From: Caldicellulosiruptor acetigenus
GTDB lineage: Bacteria; Bacillota; Thermoanaerobacteria; Caldicellulosiruptorales; Caldicellulosiruptoraceae
Assembly (NCBI RefSeq): GCF_026914305.1
Contig: NZ_CP113866.1
Span: 1,677,501 to 1,741,500 of the forward strand
Length of the DNA: 64,000 nt
Reading direction: 5' to 3'
Shown: positions 19,807-29,088 of the stretch, in pieces
Position numbering within the stretch: the stretch's first letter is position 1
Layout of the letters: each line of letters starts with the position of its first letter
Made by a program: the position numbers and the translations under genes
The notes under the pieces: model-generated
What the model saw: the letters and a program-made list of their open reading frames with translations, nothing else
Databases searched by the model: none
Told to the model about the DNA's origin: nothing

Positions 19807-20070
19807 TTATTGCCTATCTTTTAAAAATTCTTCAAGTTCCTCATAAAAACCCTTTGGAATATTCACTTTTAGTGACCTTTCTAATCCTTTTTTCTTCATA
19901 GCAAGTTTTAAACACTCTAAATCTTTGCAAATATATGCTCCTCTTCCTGGCATTTTCTGTTTTGGGTCAATAAAAACACCTTCATCCGTTTTGACCACTC
20001 TCAAAAGATCTCTTTTTGGTTTTATGCTCATACAACCGACGCATTTTCTATGAGGAATATACTCTTGCAC
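19807..20070 (-). CDS. ylxR: YlxR-family RNA-binding protein (RnpM)
   Basis: An 87-residue DUF448 protein. It has the N-terminal [19 protein letters not shown] block and [13 protein letters not shown] near 42–54. YlxR has been reported to bind RNase P RNA in Bacillus (renamed RnpM). The RNase P RNA gene lies about 41 kb away in this window. The start is GTG at 20070, after GGGGTGAAAAT. It sits between nusA and infB. Confidence 0.93.
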   Translation of the reverse strand: MQEYIPHRKCVGCMSIKPKRDLLRVVKTDEGVFIDPKQKMPGRGAYICKDLECLKLAMKKKGLERSLKVNIPKGFYEELEEFLKDRQ

Positions 20071-20083
20071 ATTTTCACCCCAA

Positions 20084-21157
20084 TCAATCTTTACCCTTTA
20101 TGTCTATTTTCCAACCAGTTAGTTTTGCTGCAAGCCGAGCGTTTTGTCCACCCTTGCCAATTGCAAGAGACAATTGGCTGTTTGGAACAAGGACAAACGC
20201 CTTTTTCTCGATTAGATTCAAATCAATATGAACAACCTCCGCAGGGCTGAGAGCGTTTTTTATAAACTCGCCAATGTCACTGCTCCACTTTACAATGTCA
20301 ATCTTCTCACCATTCAAATGTTTTAGCACATTCTGAATTCGTATCCCCTTTTCACCTATACAAGCTCCAACAGGGTCAACCTTCAAGCTGTTAGAATAAA
20401 CTGCTACTTTTGACCTTGAACCTGCCTCTCTTGCAATTGCTTTTATTTCAATTATACCCTCTTGTATCTCAGGCACCTCATTCTCCATAAGTCTTTTTAT
20501 CAAATTAGGATGAGTCCTTGAAAGATAAACAATAGGTTCTTTTTCTTTAGGCGGAATTTTAACATCAGTAATATAAAACTTCATCATTGTTCCTGGCTTG
20601 TACTCTTCACCAGGTATTTGCTCTTCCATAGGAAGGATGGCTTCAACTTTCCCGCCTTCAATCTCTACAATAACGTTTTTCTTATCTATTCTTTGTATAA
20701 CACCCGTTACTATATTGTCAATTTTCGACGAGTAGTTTTCAAAGATAATACTTCTTCTTTTCTCTCGTATCTTCCCTATAACTGTCTGCCTGACTGTCAT
20801 TGCTGCCTTTCTACTAAACTGCGAAATAGGAACCTCTATCGCTACAATATCCCCAACTTTATATCGCTTATCAATTTTTTGTGCATCCTCAAGTGAAATT
20901 TCGCTTTTTCTATCTTTTACATTTTCGACAACTTTTCTGTACTCATAAATTTTAACACTTCCCTTTTCTGGGTCAATGGAAACTTTAACGTTAGAAAGAT
21001 TTTTGTCTTTTATTCCTTTTACCTGCTTATAAGCTGTCAAAAGAGCTGATTCTAACACTGAGTATACATAATCTTTTTCTATCTTATACTCCCTTTCAAG
21101 CTCATCAATTGCTGAAAACAGCTCTTGAAAATCTAAAGTTTGTTCTTTTTTTGGCAT
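20084..21157 (-). CDS. nusA: Transcription termination/antitermination protein NusA
   Basis: Binds RNA polymerase and nascent RNA and promotes pausing and termination. 357 residues, the short Gram-positive form without C-terminal acidic repeats. Order: polymerase-binding N-domain (1–125), S1 (about 135–200), then two KH domains, with [22 protein letters not shown] cut here to its core [10 protein letters not shown], and [19 protein letters not shown] at the C-terminus. It is preceded by rimP with a 29-base gap. Confidence 0.97.
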   Translation of the reverse strand: MPKKEQTLDFQELFSAIDELEREYKIEKDYVYSVLESALLTAYKQVKGIKDKNLSNVKVSIDPEKGSVKIYEYRKVVENVKDRKSEISLEDAQKIDKRYKVGDIVAIEVPISQFSRKAAMTVRQTVIGKIREKRRSIIFENYSSKIDNIVTGVIQRIDKKNVIVEIEGGKVEAILPMEEQIPGEEYKPGTMMKFYITDVKIPPKEKEPIVYLSRTHPNLIKRLMENEVPEIQEGIIEIKAIAREAGSRSKVAVYSNSLKVDPVGACIGEKGIRIQNVLKHLNGEKIDIVKWSSDIGEFIKNALSPAEVVHIDLNLIEKKAFVLVPNSQLSLAIGKGGQNARLAAKLTGWKIDIKGKD

Positions 21158-21186
21158 TTTTCTGAAATCCCCCTTCTATTCTTTAG

Positions 21187-21642
21187 TTAAAATCTTATCG
21201 CAAGCTTTACCTTTTTTATGTTTTCCACAGGTATATCTATCTTCTCTTTATCCACAATCAAAATTAAGGATTTTTCATTTTTTTCCACAAGCTCTCCTGT
21301 AATCTTTGTGCGGTTTAAAAAAGGCTGATTCAAAAACACATCAACAACTCTTCCCCTGTTTCTTATAAAATCCCTGTCAGTGACAAGGGGTCTGTCAACA
21401 CCCGGTGATGAAACTTCTAAATAATAACTAAATGGAATAGGGTCAACAATGTCAAGCTTTTCAGAAAGTTCTTCACTGACAAGCTGGCAATCATCTATTG
21501 TAATTCCACCGGGTTTGTCTATATATACCCTCAAAAAATAACTTCTACCTTCTTTTTTAAATTCTATATCCACCAAGTCAAAGCCATACTTTTCTAAAAT
21601 AGGTTTTACAAGCTCTTCCACTTTCTTTGTTATCTTTGACAT
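21187..21642 (-). CDS. rimP: Ribosome maturation factor RimP
   Basis: Assists 30S subunit maturation. 151 residues. The N-terminal alpha/beta domain has FDLVDIEFKKEGRSYFLRVYID cut here to LRVYIDKPGGI (about 33–43). The family hallmark EVSSPGVDRPL lies near 76–86, followed by an SH3-like C-domain. It is first in the nusA operon, about 120 bases from the promoter, with a hairpin in the leader. Confidence 0.95.
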   Translation of the reverse strand: MSKITKKVEELVKPILEKYGFDLVDIEFKKEGRSYFLRVYIDKPGGITIDDCQLVSEELSEKLDIVDPIPFSYYLEVSSPGVDRPLVTDRDFIRNRGRVVDVFLNQPFLNRTKITGELVEKNEKSLILIVDKEKIDIPVENIKKVKLAIRF

Positions 21643-21689
21643 GAGAAATACCCTTCTCCCTTCGATTAAAGCTTTTTACTTCCTAAAAA

Positions 21690-21728
21690 CTCCATAAACA
21701 ATATTAAAGAGTGGGGGATACCCACTCT
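21690..21728 (-). promoter_or_regulatory. Leader hairpin with weak U tract before rimP–nusA
   Basis: An 8-bp perfect stem (21708–21715 with 21721–21728, 5-base loop) is followed on the minus strand by TTTAATATTGTTT. It lies downstream of the operon promoter and upstream of rimP. A short stem and broken U tract are the form described for NusA-dependent terminators, which suggests an attenuator; it also may stop readthrough from rpe. Confidence 0.6.
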
Positions 21729-21768
21729 CATGCTAATTCACTTTATGTCAGCACCTCTGATTATAAAT

Positions 21769-21797
21769 ATTATACCACCTTAATTTTATTTTAACAA
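21769..21797 (-). promoter_or_regulatory. Promoter of the rimP–nusA–infB operon
   Basis: On the minus strand TTGTTA (21792–21797), a 17-base spacer and a perfect TATAAT (21769–21774). It starts just past the rpe stop. Confidence 0.75.
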
Positions 21798-21812
21798 GAA
21801 GCGCAAAAATTA

Positions 21813-22478
21813 TTACATCAAACTTTTGACCTTACTTCTCAAAATTTCAATAGATTTTGAAACATCACCGCTGTCAAATACATATGAACCTGCAACTATC
21901 ACATTTGCACCCGCATTTACACAATCAACAATTGTTTCTTCATTAATACCACCGTCAACTTCTATCTCAAACGAAAGTCCTTCCTTTTCTCTAAGGTTAG
22001 CCAACATTTCAATCTTTTTTAAAGTATATGGTATAAACTTTTGCCCTCCATATCCGGGATTTACAGTCATAACTAAAACCATATCAACAATGCCAAGAAC
22101 ATTTTCTATCATGTATACAGGCGTTGCAGGATTTAGCGCAACACTTGCTTTTTTGCCAAAACTTTTTATTTTGCTGATGAGGGCATCTAAGTGGTAGGTC
22201 GCCTCTGCGTGAACTGTAATATTGTCAGCACCGCTTTGGACAAATTTTTCAATATGCTTTTCAGGATGTAAAACCATTAGATGCACATCAAAAAAAAGAT
22301 CAGAATTCTTTCTCAGACTTCTTACAACCGGTGCACCAATTGTGATACTGTCTACAAAGTTCCCGTCCATAACATCTATATGAACTAAATCAGCTCCAGC
22401 CAACTCGAGTTTTTTAAGCTCACTTTTCAGGTCTGCAAAATCAGAAGACAGAATAGACGGCGCAATCTTTATCTGCAA
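21813..22478 (-). CDS. rpe: Ribulose-phosphate 3-epimerase
   Basis: A pentose-phosphate pathway TIM barrel interconverting ribulose 5-phosphate and xylulose 5-phosphate. 221 residues. Motifs are IAPSILSSDFADL (5–17), HIDVMDGNFV (34–43), HLMVLHPEKHI, MTVNPGYGGQKFI near 138–150 and EVDGGIN near 173–179. It is the last gene of the yicC-to-rpe run and starts 17 bases after rsgA. Confidence 0.97.
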   Translation of the reverse strand: MQIKIAPSILSSDFADLKSELKKLELAGADLVHIDVMDGNFVDSITIGAPVVRSLRKNSDLFFDVHLMVLHPEKHIEKFVQSGADNITVHAEATYHLDALISKIKSFGKKASVALNPATPVYMIENVLGIVDMVLVMTVNPGYGGQKFIPYTLKKIEMLANLREKEGLSFEIEVDGGINEETIVDCVNAGANVIVAGSYVFDSGDVSKSIEILRSKVKSLM

Positions 22479-22494
22479 CTTTTAATCCTCTCCT

Positions 22495-23367
22495 TTAATC
22501 ATACTCTTTTTGTGCAGGAAGTTGCATAAATATCTGTTTGTACCTTTCATACCTTTCAAAATTTATTTTTTTCTCGGTAACTGCAGCTTTTACCAGACAT
22601 TCTGGTTCAAATATGTGGTTGCACCCTGGAAACTTGCACCCTTCAAAATCATAAAATTCCGGGTAATAATATTTTAGCTCATGTCTTAAAAGTCCTATTA
22701 TCTCAATTGAACTAAAACCTGGCGTGTCTGCAATGTAGGTATCTTCCCCTGCACGCAAAAGTTCTACTACCCTTGTTGTATGTCTTCCTCTTTCAATTTT
22801 TTTAGAAATTTCACCCACTTTCAAGTTAGCTCCTGGAATTAGACAGTTAAGTATAGAACTTTTTCCAACACCAGACTGACCAGCAAAAACAGAGATTCTT
22901 CCCTGGATGTATTCTTTGAGTTTATCAATACCTTCTCCAGTCTTCGCAGACACACCTATCACATCAAACACACTGTACTGTTGTTTTATCATCTCAAATG
23001 TTTTTCCATCATCCAAATCAATTTTATTTACACAAATTACAGGCTTTACCTTTTCTTTTAACACATTTACCAAAAGTTTATCCAGTGCGATTAAAGATAC
23101 CTCCGGCGACACTGACGCAACCACTACAATGGCAATATCCACATTTGCAATTGGTGGCCGGACAAGCTGATTTTTTCGTGGTAGAATCTTATCTATAACA
23201 TACGCACCCTTGCTTTTCTCAATAATAACAACATTGTCACCAACAAGCGGAACTATGTCATCCTTCCTAAAAACCCCTCGTGCTCTGCATTCATATACAT
23301 TTCCATCATGGTCATAGACATAATAAAATCCAGCAATTAGTTTTCCAATCACCCCATTTATTTGCAT
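22495..23367 (-). CDS. rsgA: Small ribosomal subunit biogenesis GTPase RsgA
   Basis: A circularly permuted GTPase acting late in 30S maturation. 290 residues. An OB-fold comes first. The permuted G motifs then appear in the order NKIDL (G4), GQSGVGKSSIL (G1) and DTPGFSS (G3). A zinc knuckle follows with CKFPGCNHIFEPEC. It lies two bases past prkC, and RsgA is a known substrate of PrkC-type kinases in other Firmicutes. Confidence 0.96.
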   Translation of the reverse strand: MQINGVIGKLIAGFYYVYDHDGNVYECRARGVFRKDDIVPLVGDNVVIIEKSKGAYVIDKILPRKNQLVRPPIANVDIAIVVVASVSPEVSLIALDKLLVNVLKEKVKPVICVNKIDLDDGKTFEMIKQQYSVFDVIGVSAKTGEGIDKLKEYIQGRISVFAGQSGVGKSSILNCLIPGANLKVGEISKKIERGRHTTRVVELLRAGEDTYIADTPGFSSIEIIGLLRHELKYYYPEFYDFEGCKFPGCNHIFEPECLVKAAVTEKKINFERYERYKQIFMQLPAQKEYD

Positions 23368-23369
23368 GG

Positions 23370-25253
23370 CTACTCCACCGTCTCCTCTGTTGATAATTGG
23401 TCATTTATATACATCCTGATTGTAGATGGTCCAGTAATAGGAATTTTCACCTGCAAAGGAGTCTCTTCTTTTTTCACTATTCTATCAAATACAATGCTCT
23501 CATTTCCGTTTGAGCTAACCACTATTTTAACATTTGCTTCTTCTAAATCAGAAGGTAAAATTACCGTCTTTATGATTATCTTAGTAGTGGTTTTTGGCTC
23601 AACCTTTTTGGTCACTATTAAATCAACAGTGCTTCCTTTTACAACCTGCTGCCCATAAGATGGTGATTGGCTGATAACAATATCAGACTCTCTGTCTGTG
23701 ACCTCTTTATAAGTTATGTTCCCGACGTTAAGTCCGTTTTTTTGTAAAACATCCTTGGCATCAACTATATTCATTCCTGTAACGTCTGGAACTACTACTT
23801 TTTCTATTTTTGGCCCTAAGCTTACAGTCAAAATTACAGTACCATTTTTTTCTATGAGCTGGTTTGCAGAAGGCTGCTGCTCAATAACCGTATCCACTGG
23901 CTTGTCAGAATAATCTCTCTTTATCTCAACGCTCAAGCCACTGTTATCAAGCTCTATCTGGGCATCTTTGATATTGAGCCCAACCACATCAGGTACTTTG
24001 ACCATTTCTGGTCCTTTGCTTACAGTGAGCTTTACAGTAATATCTTTTTTTACCTTGATGCCTGCAGCAGGGTCTTGATTGATGACTGTACCTTTCTCAG
24101 CCGGGTCGTTTTGCTCTTCAACCGAATATTTTAGCCCCAGCTCATCAAGTTTTGCCTTCGCATCATCAATCGAAAAACCTACAAGGTCTGGCATTGTTAT
24201 ATTATCTTCTTGATAAGTCAAGCTTTTCCCAATAGCATTATAAAATATTAGCCAACCTATTGCAACAATAATAAGCGCAGTTAAAATCCCTGCTACAACA
24301 TAAATCCAATCTTTTCTTTTTTCTTTTGACTCTTTTTTTGGGTCTACTACGGTATTATCTGATTTTATCTTTTCAAGCTGAAACTGTTTGGTAGCAGCAT
24401 TTTCATGCGACTCTATCTTGACAAAATCACCCTCTGGTTCAATGAGCGAATTTTTCAAATCTTGAATCATCTCACTGGCTGATTGATACCTCAGCAAAAT
24501 ATCTTTTTGCATTGCCTTTAAGATTATTGCTTCTAAGCTTTTTGGTATATTGGGGTTGTAAAGTGTGGGTTTTATTGGCTGTTCTTGCAGGTGTTTTAGC
24601 GCAATAGAAATCGGAGTATCTCCATCAAATGGCAAAACTCCTGTCACCATTTCATAAAGAACAACTCCAAGAGAGTACAGGTCAGACCTGCTGTCCACAT
24701 ATCCTCCTCTTGCCTGTTCTGGTGAAAAATAGTGGACAGAACCAATGGTGAGATTTGTGTTTATAATGGTGCCTGTTGAAACTGCCCGTGCAATTCCAAA
24801 ATCTGTTACTTTGATAATTCCATTTTCATCAATCAAAATATTTTGAGGTTTTATATCCCTGTGCACAATACCTTTTTTGTGGGCATGGTCCAAAGCTCTC
24901 AAAACCTGTATAGCAATGGTTGTTGCATCTTTTGGACTGAGCCTGCCCGTTTCTTTCATAAACTCTTTTAGAGTTTTGCCATTTACATATTCCATAACTA
25001 TGTAGTACATCCCGTCCTGCTCACCAACATCATAGATTGATACAATGTTGGGATGCGAAAGAGATGCAGCTGCCAGTGCTTCTGTTCTGAACCGTTGCAA
25101 AAATTCCTCGTCTGTTGCAAATTCCGACCTTAAAACTTTTATGGCAACATATCTATTCAAAATTGCATCTTTGGCTTTGTACACAACCGACATTCCACCG
25201 CTTCCTAACTTCTCCTCAACTTTATATCTGTTGCCTATTACAAACTCATCCAT
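23370..25253 (-). CDS. prkC: Stk1-family PASTA Ser/Thr protein kinase
   Basis: A membrane kinase sensing cell-wall muropeptides or lipid II. 627 residues. The kinase domain spans 1–270, with GSGGMSVVY, the catalytic loop HRDIKPQNIL and DFGIARA. A single transmembrane helix is near 315–337. Three extracellular PASTA repeats follow (about 347–415, 416–483 and 485–553), then a C-terminal extracellular domain of about 70 residues. It is paired with the phosphatase gene prpC immediately upstream. Confidence 0.96.
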   Translation of the reverse strand: MDEFVIGNRYKVEEKLGSGGMSVVYKAKDAILNRYVAIKVLRSEFATDEEFLQRFRTEALAAASLSHPNIVSIYDVGEQDGMYYIVMEYVNGKTLKEFMKETGRLSPKDATTIAIQVLRALDHAHKKGIVHRDIKPQNILIDENGIIKVTDFGIARAVSTGTIINTNLTIGSVHYFSPEQARGGYVDSRSDLYSLGVVLYEMVTGVLPFDGDTPISIALKHLQEQPIKPTLYNPNIPKSLEAIILKAMQKDILLRYQSASEMIQDLKNSLIEPEGDFVKIESHENAATKQFQLEKIKSDNTVVDPKKESKEKRKDWIYVVAGILTALIIVAIGWLIFYNAIGKSLTYQEDNITMPDLVGFSIDDAKAKLDELGLKYSVEEQNDPAEKGTVINQDPAAGIKVKKDITVKLTVSKGPEMVKVPDVVGLNIKDAQIELDNSGLSVEIKRDYSDKPVDTVIEQQPSANQLIEKNGTVILTVSLGPKIEKVVVPDVTGMNIVDAKDVLQKNGLNVGNITYKEVTDRESDIVISQSPSYGQQVVKGSTVDLIVTKKVEPKTTTKIIIKTVILPSDLEEANVKIVVSSNGNESIVFDRIVKKEETPLQVKIPITGPSTIRMYINDQLSTEETVE

Positions 25254-25291
25254 TCGACATCATCACCCTCACAACATCTCTTATTTTTAAT

Positions 25292-26029
25292 TCATACCAA
25301 AAGGTAGACAACGGTTATATTGTCAATTCCGCCTGCTTCAAGAGCTTTTTCTATTAATCTTTTCCCTATTTCATCAAAACTGTTTTCCTTAAATATCTTG
25401 TGTATGTATGTCTCAAAAACCATGTTGGTAAGTCCATCTGTACACAGCAAAAAGCAGTAATCCTTACCTTTTTCTCGTGCAAACTCGTAAATATCAACTT
25501 CCAGCTCTTCTTCAATTCCAACTGCTTTTGTTATAATGTTTTTCTTGGGATGGGTATAAATTTCTTCTTTTGTAATTTTCCCATCTTTGAACATTTCATA
25601 AACCAGAGAATGGTCCTCTGTAATTTGTCTAATTTCATTACTATCTATAATGTAGACTCTTGAGTCTCCGATGTTGCTCACAAGTATCTTATCTTTATAG
25701 CAAAATAGTCCCGCTAAAGTGGTCCCCATTCCATACAAAAGGGGATTTTTTATCTGATGGTTTATAATCTTTTGGTTTGCATACCTGTAAGCTTCTTTTA
25801 TAGTCTCTTTCAGAGAATATTCTAACATTTTCTGATTCAATAAAATATAGTCAAGTACATACTGGCAGGCAAGGCTACTTGCCACCTCACCTGCACTGTG
25901 TCCACCCATCCCATCAGCTATCAAGAAAATATTCAAACCATCTTCCCCTGTGTAAACAATATAATAATCCTCATTGTTTGCCCTTACATTTCCTTTTTCT
26001 GTGAGTGCAACGTATCTCACGCATTTCAT
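25292..26029 (-). CDS. prpC: PP2C-family Ser/Thr phosphatase
   Basis: A metal-dependent phosphatase that opposes the PASTA kinase. 245 residues. Expected motifs are RANNEDYY (16–23), FLIADGMGGHSAGEVAS (about 35–51), GTTLAGL, SNIGDSRVY and LLCTDGLTNMV, with GGIDNITVVYL at the end. Metal-binding aspartates are present. It lies between rlmN (3-base gap) and prkC. Confidence 0.96.
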   Translation of the reverse strand: MKCVRYVALTEKGNVRANNEDYYIVYTGEDGLNIFLIADGMGGHSAGEVASSLACQYVLDYILLNQKMLEYSLKETIKEAYRYANQKIINHQIKNPLLYGMGTTLAGLFCYKDKILVSNIGDSRVYIIDSNEIRQITEDHSLVYEMFKDGKITKEEIYTHPKKNIITKAVGIEEELEVDIYEFAREKGKDYCFLLCTDGLTNMVFETYIHKIFKENSFDEIGKRLIEKALEAGGIDNITVVYLLV

Positions 26030-26032
26030 CTC

Positions 26033-27067
26033 CTACTTTTCTGAAATGTTAAAATATCGTCTTCTCAGCTGTCCGCACGCTGCAGATATACTACTGCCAA
26101 GCTCTCTTCTGATTGTAACTTGAATCTGATATGATCTTAAGGTTTCAAAAAATGCTTTTATTTTTTCCTTTGAAGGTCTTCTGAAGCCTTTTTCTTCAAC
26201 AGGGTTTACAGGAATCAAGTTTACATGTACAAGCTTACCTTTTAGCATCTTGCCAAGCTCTTGAGCACATTCAATAGAATCATTTACCCCATCTATCAGG
26301 GCGTACTCAAAAGTAACTCTTCTATTAGTCCTTTTAATGTAGTAATCAACTGCTTTCATAATATCTTCAACAGGATACTTTTTGTTTATCGGAACAAGCT
26401 TGTCTCTCAGGCTATTATTTGGGGCATGCAGAGATATTGCAAGGTTTACTTGTTTTGGAAAATCACAGAGCCTATAAATTCCTTCAACTATGCCAACTGT
26501 GGAAATGGTGATATGCCTTGCCCCTATGTTCTTCCCCTCTTTTGAGTTTATTATCTCAATAAATTTAAACACATTTTCAATGTTGTCAAATGGCTCGCCA
26601 CTTCCCATCAGAACCACATTTGTTATTCTTTTGCCTGTAAAGTTTTCTGCATTGATTATCTGGTCAACCATCTCTCCTGGCGAAAGGTTTCTTACAAACC
26701 CGCCTATGGTAGAGGCACAAAACCTGCAGTTCATTTTGCATCCAACTTGTGTTGAGACGCATATTGCATTCCCATACCGATAAGGTAGAAACACGCTTTC
26801 AACTCCATTTTTATCGCAAAGTTCAAACAGGAATTTTATACTCTCTCCATCACTTTGATATTTCAAAATCTGTAAAGAGTTTATCAAAAACTCATCCTCA
26901 ATCTTTTTTCGAAGTTCAAGGGGAAGATTTGTAAATTGCATTACATCAGTAGCATTTTTCTTGTAAAGCCACTCAAAAACCTGGGTTGCTCTAAAAGGCT
27001 TTTCGCCAACACTTTCAAGCCAGATCTTAAACTCATCTATTGTTAAGTCCTTTATAAGCCTTTTCAT
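26033..27067 (-). CDS. rlmN: Dual-specificity rRNA/tRNA adenine-C2 methyltransferase RlmN
   Basis: A radical-SAM enzyme that methylates A2503 of 23S rRNA and A37 of some tRNAs. 344 residues. The iron–sulfur cysteines are in CKMNCRFC (about 109–116). The late cysteine in SISAACGQLR near 330–339 is the usual second catalytic position. It sits six bases from rsmB. Confidence 0.96.
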   Translation of the reverse strand: MKRLIKDLTIDEFKIWLESVGEKPFRATQVFEWLYKKNATDVMQFTNLPLELRKKIEDEFLINSLQILKYQSDGESIKFLFELCDKNGVESVFLPYRYGNAICVSTQVGCKMNCRFCASTIGGFVRNLSPGEMVDQIINAENFTGKRITNVVLMGSGEPFDNIENVFKFIEIINSKEGKNIGARHITISTVGIVEGIYRLCDFPKQVNLAISLHAPNNSLRDKLVPINKKYPVEDIMKAVDYYIKRTNRRVTFEYALIDGVNDSIECAQELGKMLKGKLVHVNLIPVNPVEEKGFRRPSKEKIKAFFETLRSYQIQVTIRRELGSSISAACGQLRRRYFNISEK

Positions 27068-27072
27068 GTTCC

Positions 27073-28368
27073 TTATTTTTCGCCCTCTTTTCTAAGTTTA
27101 GCTATAAAAAATCCATCACATTTAAACTCATCAGGGAAAATGGTTATTTGGGATACCAATGAAAAATCTCTGTGCTTGTCTAAAAACTTTAAAACTGTCT
27201 CTTCATTTTCTTTTCTTGACAGGGTGCATGTAGAATAAAAAAGAAGTCCTCCTTTTTTTAAATAGCCTGCGGCATTGTCAAGTATTCTTACCTGCAGCTC
27301 ATGAAGATTCTCAATATCCTGATAACTTTTGTTCCATTTGATATCAGGCTTTTTCCTAATTGCACCAAAACCCGTACATGGAAGGTCGGCAATCACAATG
27401 TCAAATTTTTCGGCAAAATCAGGGTTAAAAACCTCAGCGTCACTTTTTGCAACAATGATATTATCAAAACCAAGCCGCAAAATGTTTTCTCGCAATACAT
27501 CAAGCTTATGTTCGTTTATATCACATGCAACAACAAACCCATCTATAACCTCTGCGCAGTTAAAAGTCTTTCCACCTGGTGCGGCACACAGGTCTATCAC
27601 TTTCTTTGCTCTTTTAAAATCTTCTTGGTTAAACTTTACAACAAGAGAAGATGCCAAATCCTGAAAATAGAAATAGCCTTCCTTATAAAGTTCTGTTTCC
27701 TTTATGTTACCCTTCAAAACATGGATTATTTCATTGTTATGAGAATTAATCTCATACTTAAATCCGTTTTTTTCAAGCTCCTGTGTTAAAGTATTTACAT
27801 CGGTTTTTTTAGTATTTATCTTTATACTCTGAGAAGGTTTCGTATTTAAAAATTCCAAAATTTTCAAAGTTTTTTCAAGTCCATAACTTTCTTCTAAATA
27901 ATCTATTAAAAACCTGGGATAAGAAAGCTTTATTGAGACATAACTTTTATAGTTCACATCCTTAATTCTTTCCAATGACTCTTCTATTTGGTTTTTGTTT
28001 CTGATTATATTTCTCAAAATTGCATTCACAAAAGCCTTTAAATGTGGACTTATTTTGCTTGCAATTTCACATGCCTCGTTCACTGTTGCATATTCTGGAA
28101 TCTTTTCAAGAAAAAGAAGTTCGTATGTTGCAACTCTTAAAATGTTTAATATCCTTCTATCCTTTACTCCTTTTTTTGCAACAAAATTAATATAGTAATC
28201 AATAAGGTTTTTGTATCTCAAAACACCATGAACCAGCTCAACAAACAAAGCCCTGTCCTTTTCATTTTTTAATTTTTGATGGAATTTTTCCATCAAAGAG
28301 TCCATACCAGAAAACTTTTTCTTTTCAACCTCAAACAGTAGGAGAAAAGCTGCTTCTCTCGTATTAAT
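27073..28368 (-). CDS. rsmB: 16S rRNA (cytosine-967-C5)-methyltransferase RsmB, unusual start
   Basis: A Rossmann-fold methyltransferase fused to a NusB-like N-domain. The SAM motif is CAAPGGKTF, and the two catalytic cysteines are in DLPCTG and STCTLSRKENE. The first ATG is at 28305, but the frame continues 20 codons upstream and encodes NTREAAFLLLFEV, which matches the start of RsmB/NusB domains. That stretch has no ATG, GTG or TTG. It begins at ATT (28368), 10 bases after AAGGG. An ATG at the right place lies one base out of frame across a run of five A. Either ATT is used or one A is extra. Confidence 0.88.
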   Translation of the reverse strand: MNTREAAFLLLFEVEKKKFSGMDSLMEKFHQKLKNEKDRALFVELVHGVLRYKNLIDYYINFVAKKGVKDRRILNILRVATYELLFLEKIPEYATVNEACEIASKISPHLKAFVNAILRNIIRNKNQIEESLERIKDVNYKSYVSIKLSYPRFLIDYLEESYGLEKTLKILEFLNTKPSQSIKINTKKTDVNTLTQELEKNGFKYEINSHNNEIIHVLKGNIKETELYKEGYFYFQDLASSLVVKFNQEDFKRAKKVIDLCAAPGGKTFNCAEVIDGFVVACDINEHKLDVLRENILRLGFDNIIVAKSDAEVFNPDFAEKFDIVIADLPCTGFGAIRKKPDIKWNKSYQDIENLHELQVRILDNAAGYLKKGGLLFYSTCTLSRKENEETVLKFLDKHRDFSLVSQITIFPDEFKCDGFFIAKLRKEGEK

Positions 28369-28370
28369 TT

Positions 28371-29066
28371 TTAATCATCCCTTCTTCGTTGAACTAAACT
28401 AATATAATATAAAAGCTGAAGTATAGCAACAGATACTGCTGCAACATATGTCATAGCAGCCGCACCAAGCACTTTCTTTACTGCTATCTCTTCGTCAGGA
28501 AGTATAACGCCTGATACTTTTAACGCCTCTACAGCCCTTTTGCTGGCATTTAACTCAACAGGCAGTGTAATCAAGGTAAACACAACTGCTAAACTGAAAA
28601 GCAAAATTCCAAGATTTATAAATATATCTCCATTCTTCAGTAAAAGCCCTATCAAAATAAGCGGAAAAGCCAAATTCGACCCTATATTCACAACAGGTAC
28701 CATGGCAGTTCTAAGAGCCAGCCACGGATATTTTTGGTAGTGCTGAATGGCATGCCCTGCCTCATGTGCAGCAACTCCAACTGCAGCAACAGAATTGGAA
28801 TCAAAAACACCCTGTGATAGTCTGAGCACTCTAAATCGCGGGTCGTAATGGTCTGTCAAAAGTCCCGGTACATATTCTACTCTGACATCATAAATACCGT
28901 TGGACCACAGTATATTTTTGGCAACCTCGGCACCTGTCAGCCCTGAAAATGTTCTGACTCTGGAATACTTTGAAAAAACCATCTGGACCCTCATTTGAGC
29001 TATAAGAGATATCAAAAATGCGGGAATAGCAAACACAAGATACAAAGGGTCAAAATAGTAAAACAC
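28371..29066 (-). CDS. Zinc metallopeptidase, YugP family
   Basis: A 231-residue membrane protein of the DUF/peptidase group typified by Bacillus YugP. The zinc motif HEAGH lies in AAHEAGHAIQHY near 105–116. An N-terminal helix and three C-terminal hydrophobic segments anchor it. The substrate is unknown. It lies between fmt and rsmB, a common placement in clostridia. Confidence 0.88.
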   Translation of the reverse strand: MFYYFDPLYLVFAIPAFLISLIAQMRVQMVFSKYSRVRTFSGLTGAEVAKNILWSNGIYDVRVEYVPGLLTDHYDPRFRVLRLSQGVFDSNSVAAVGVAAHEAGHAIQHYQKYPWLALRTAMVPVVNIGSNLAFPLILIGLLLKNGDIFINLGILLFSLAVVFTLITLPVELNASKRAVEALKVSGVILPDEEIAVKKVLGAAAMTYVAAVSVAILQLLYYISLVQRRRDD

Positions 29067-29088
29067 TTCTCATCCTCTCCTCTTAAGC

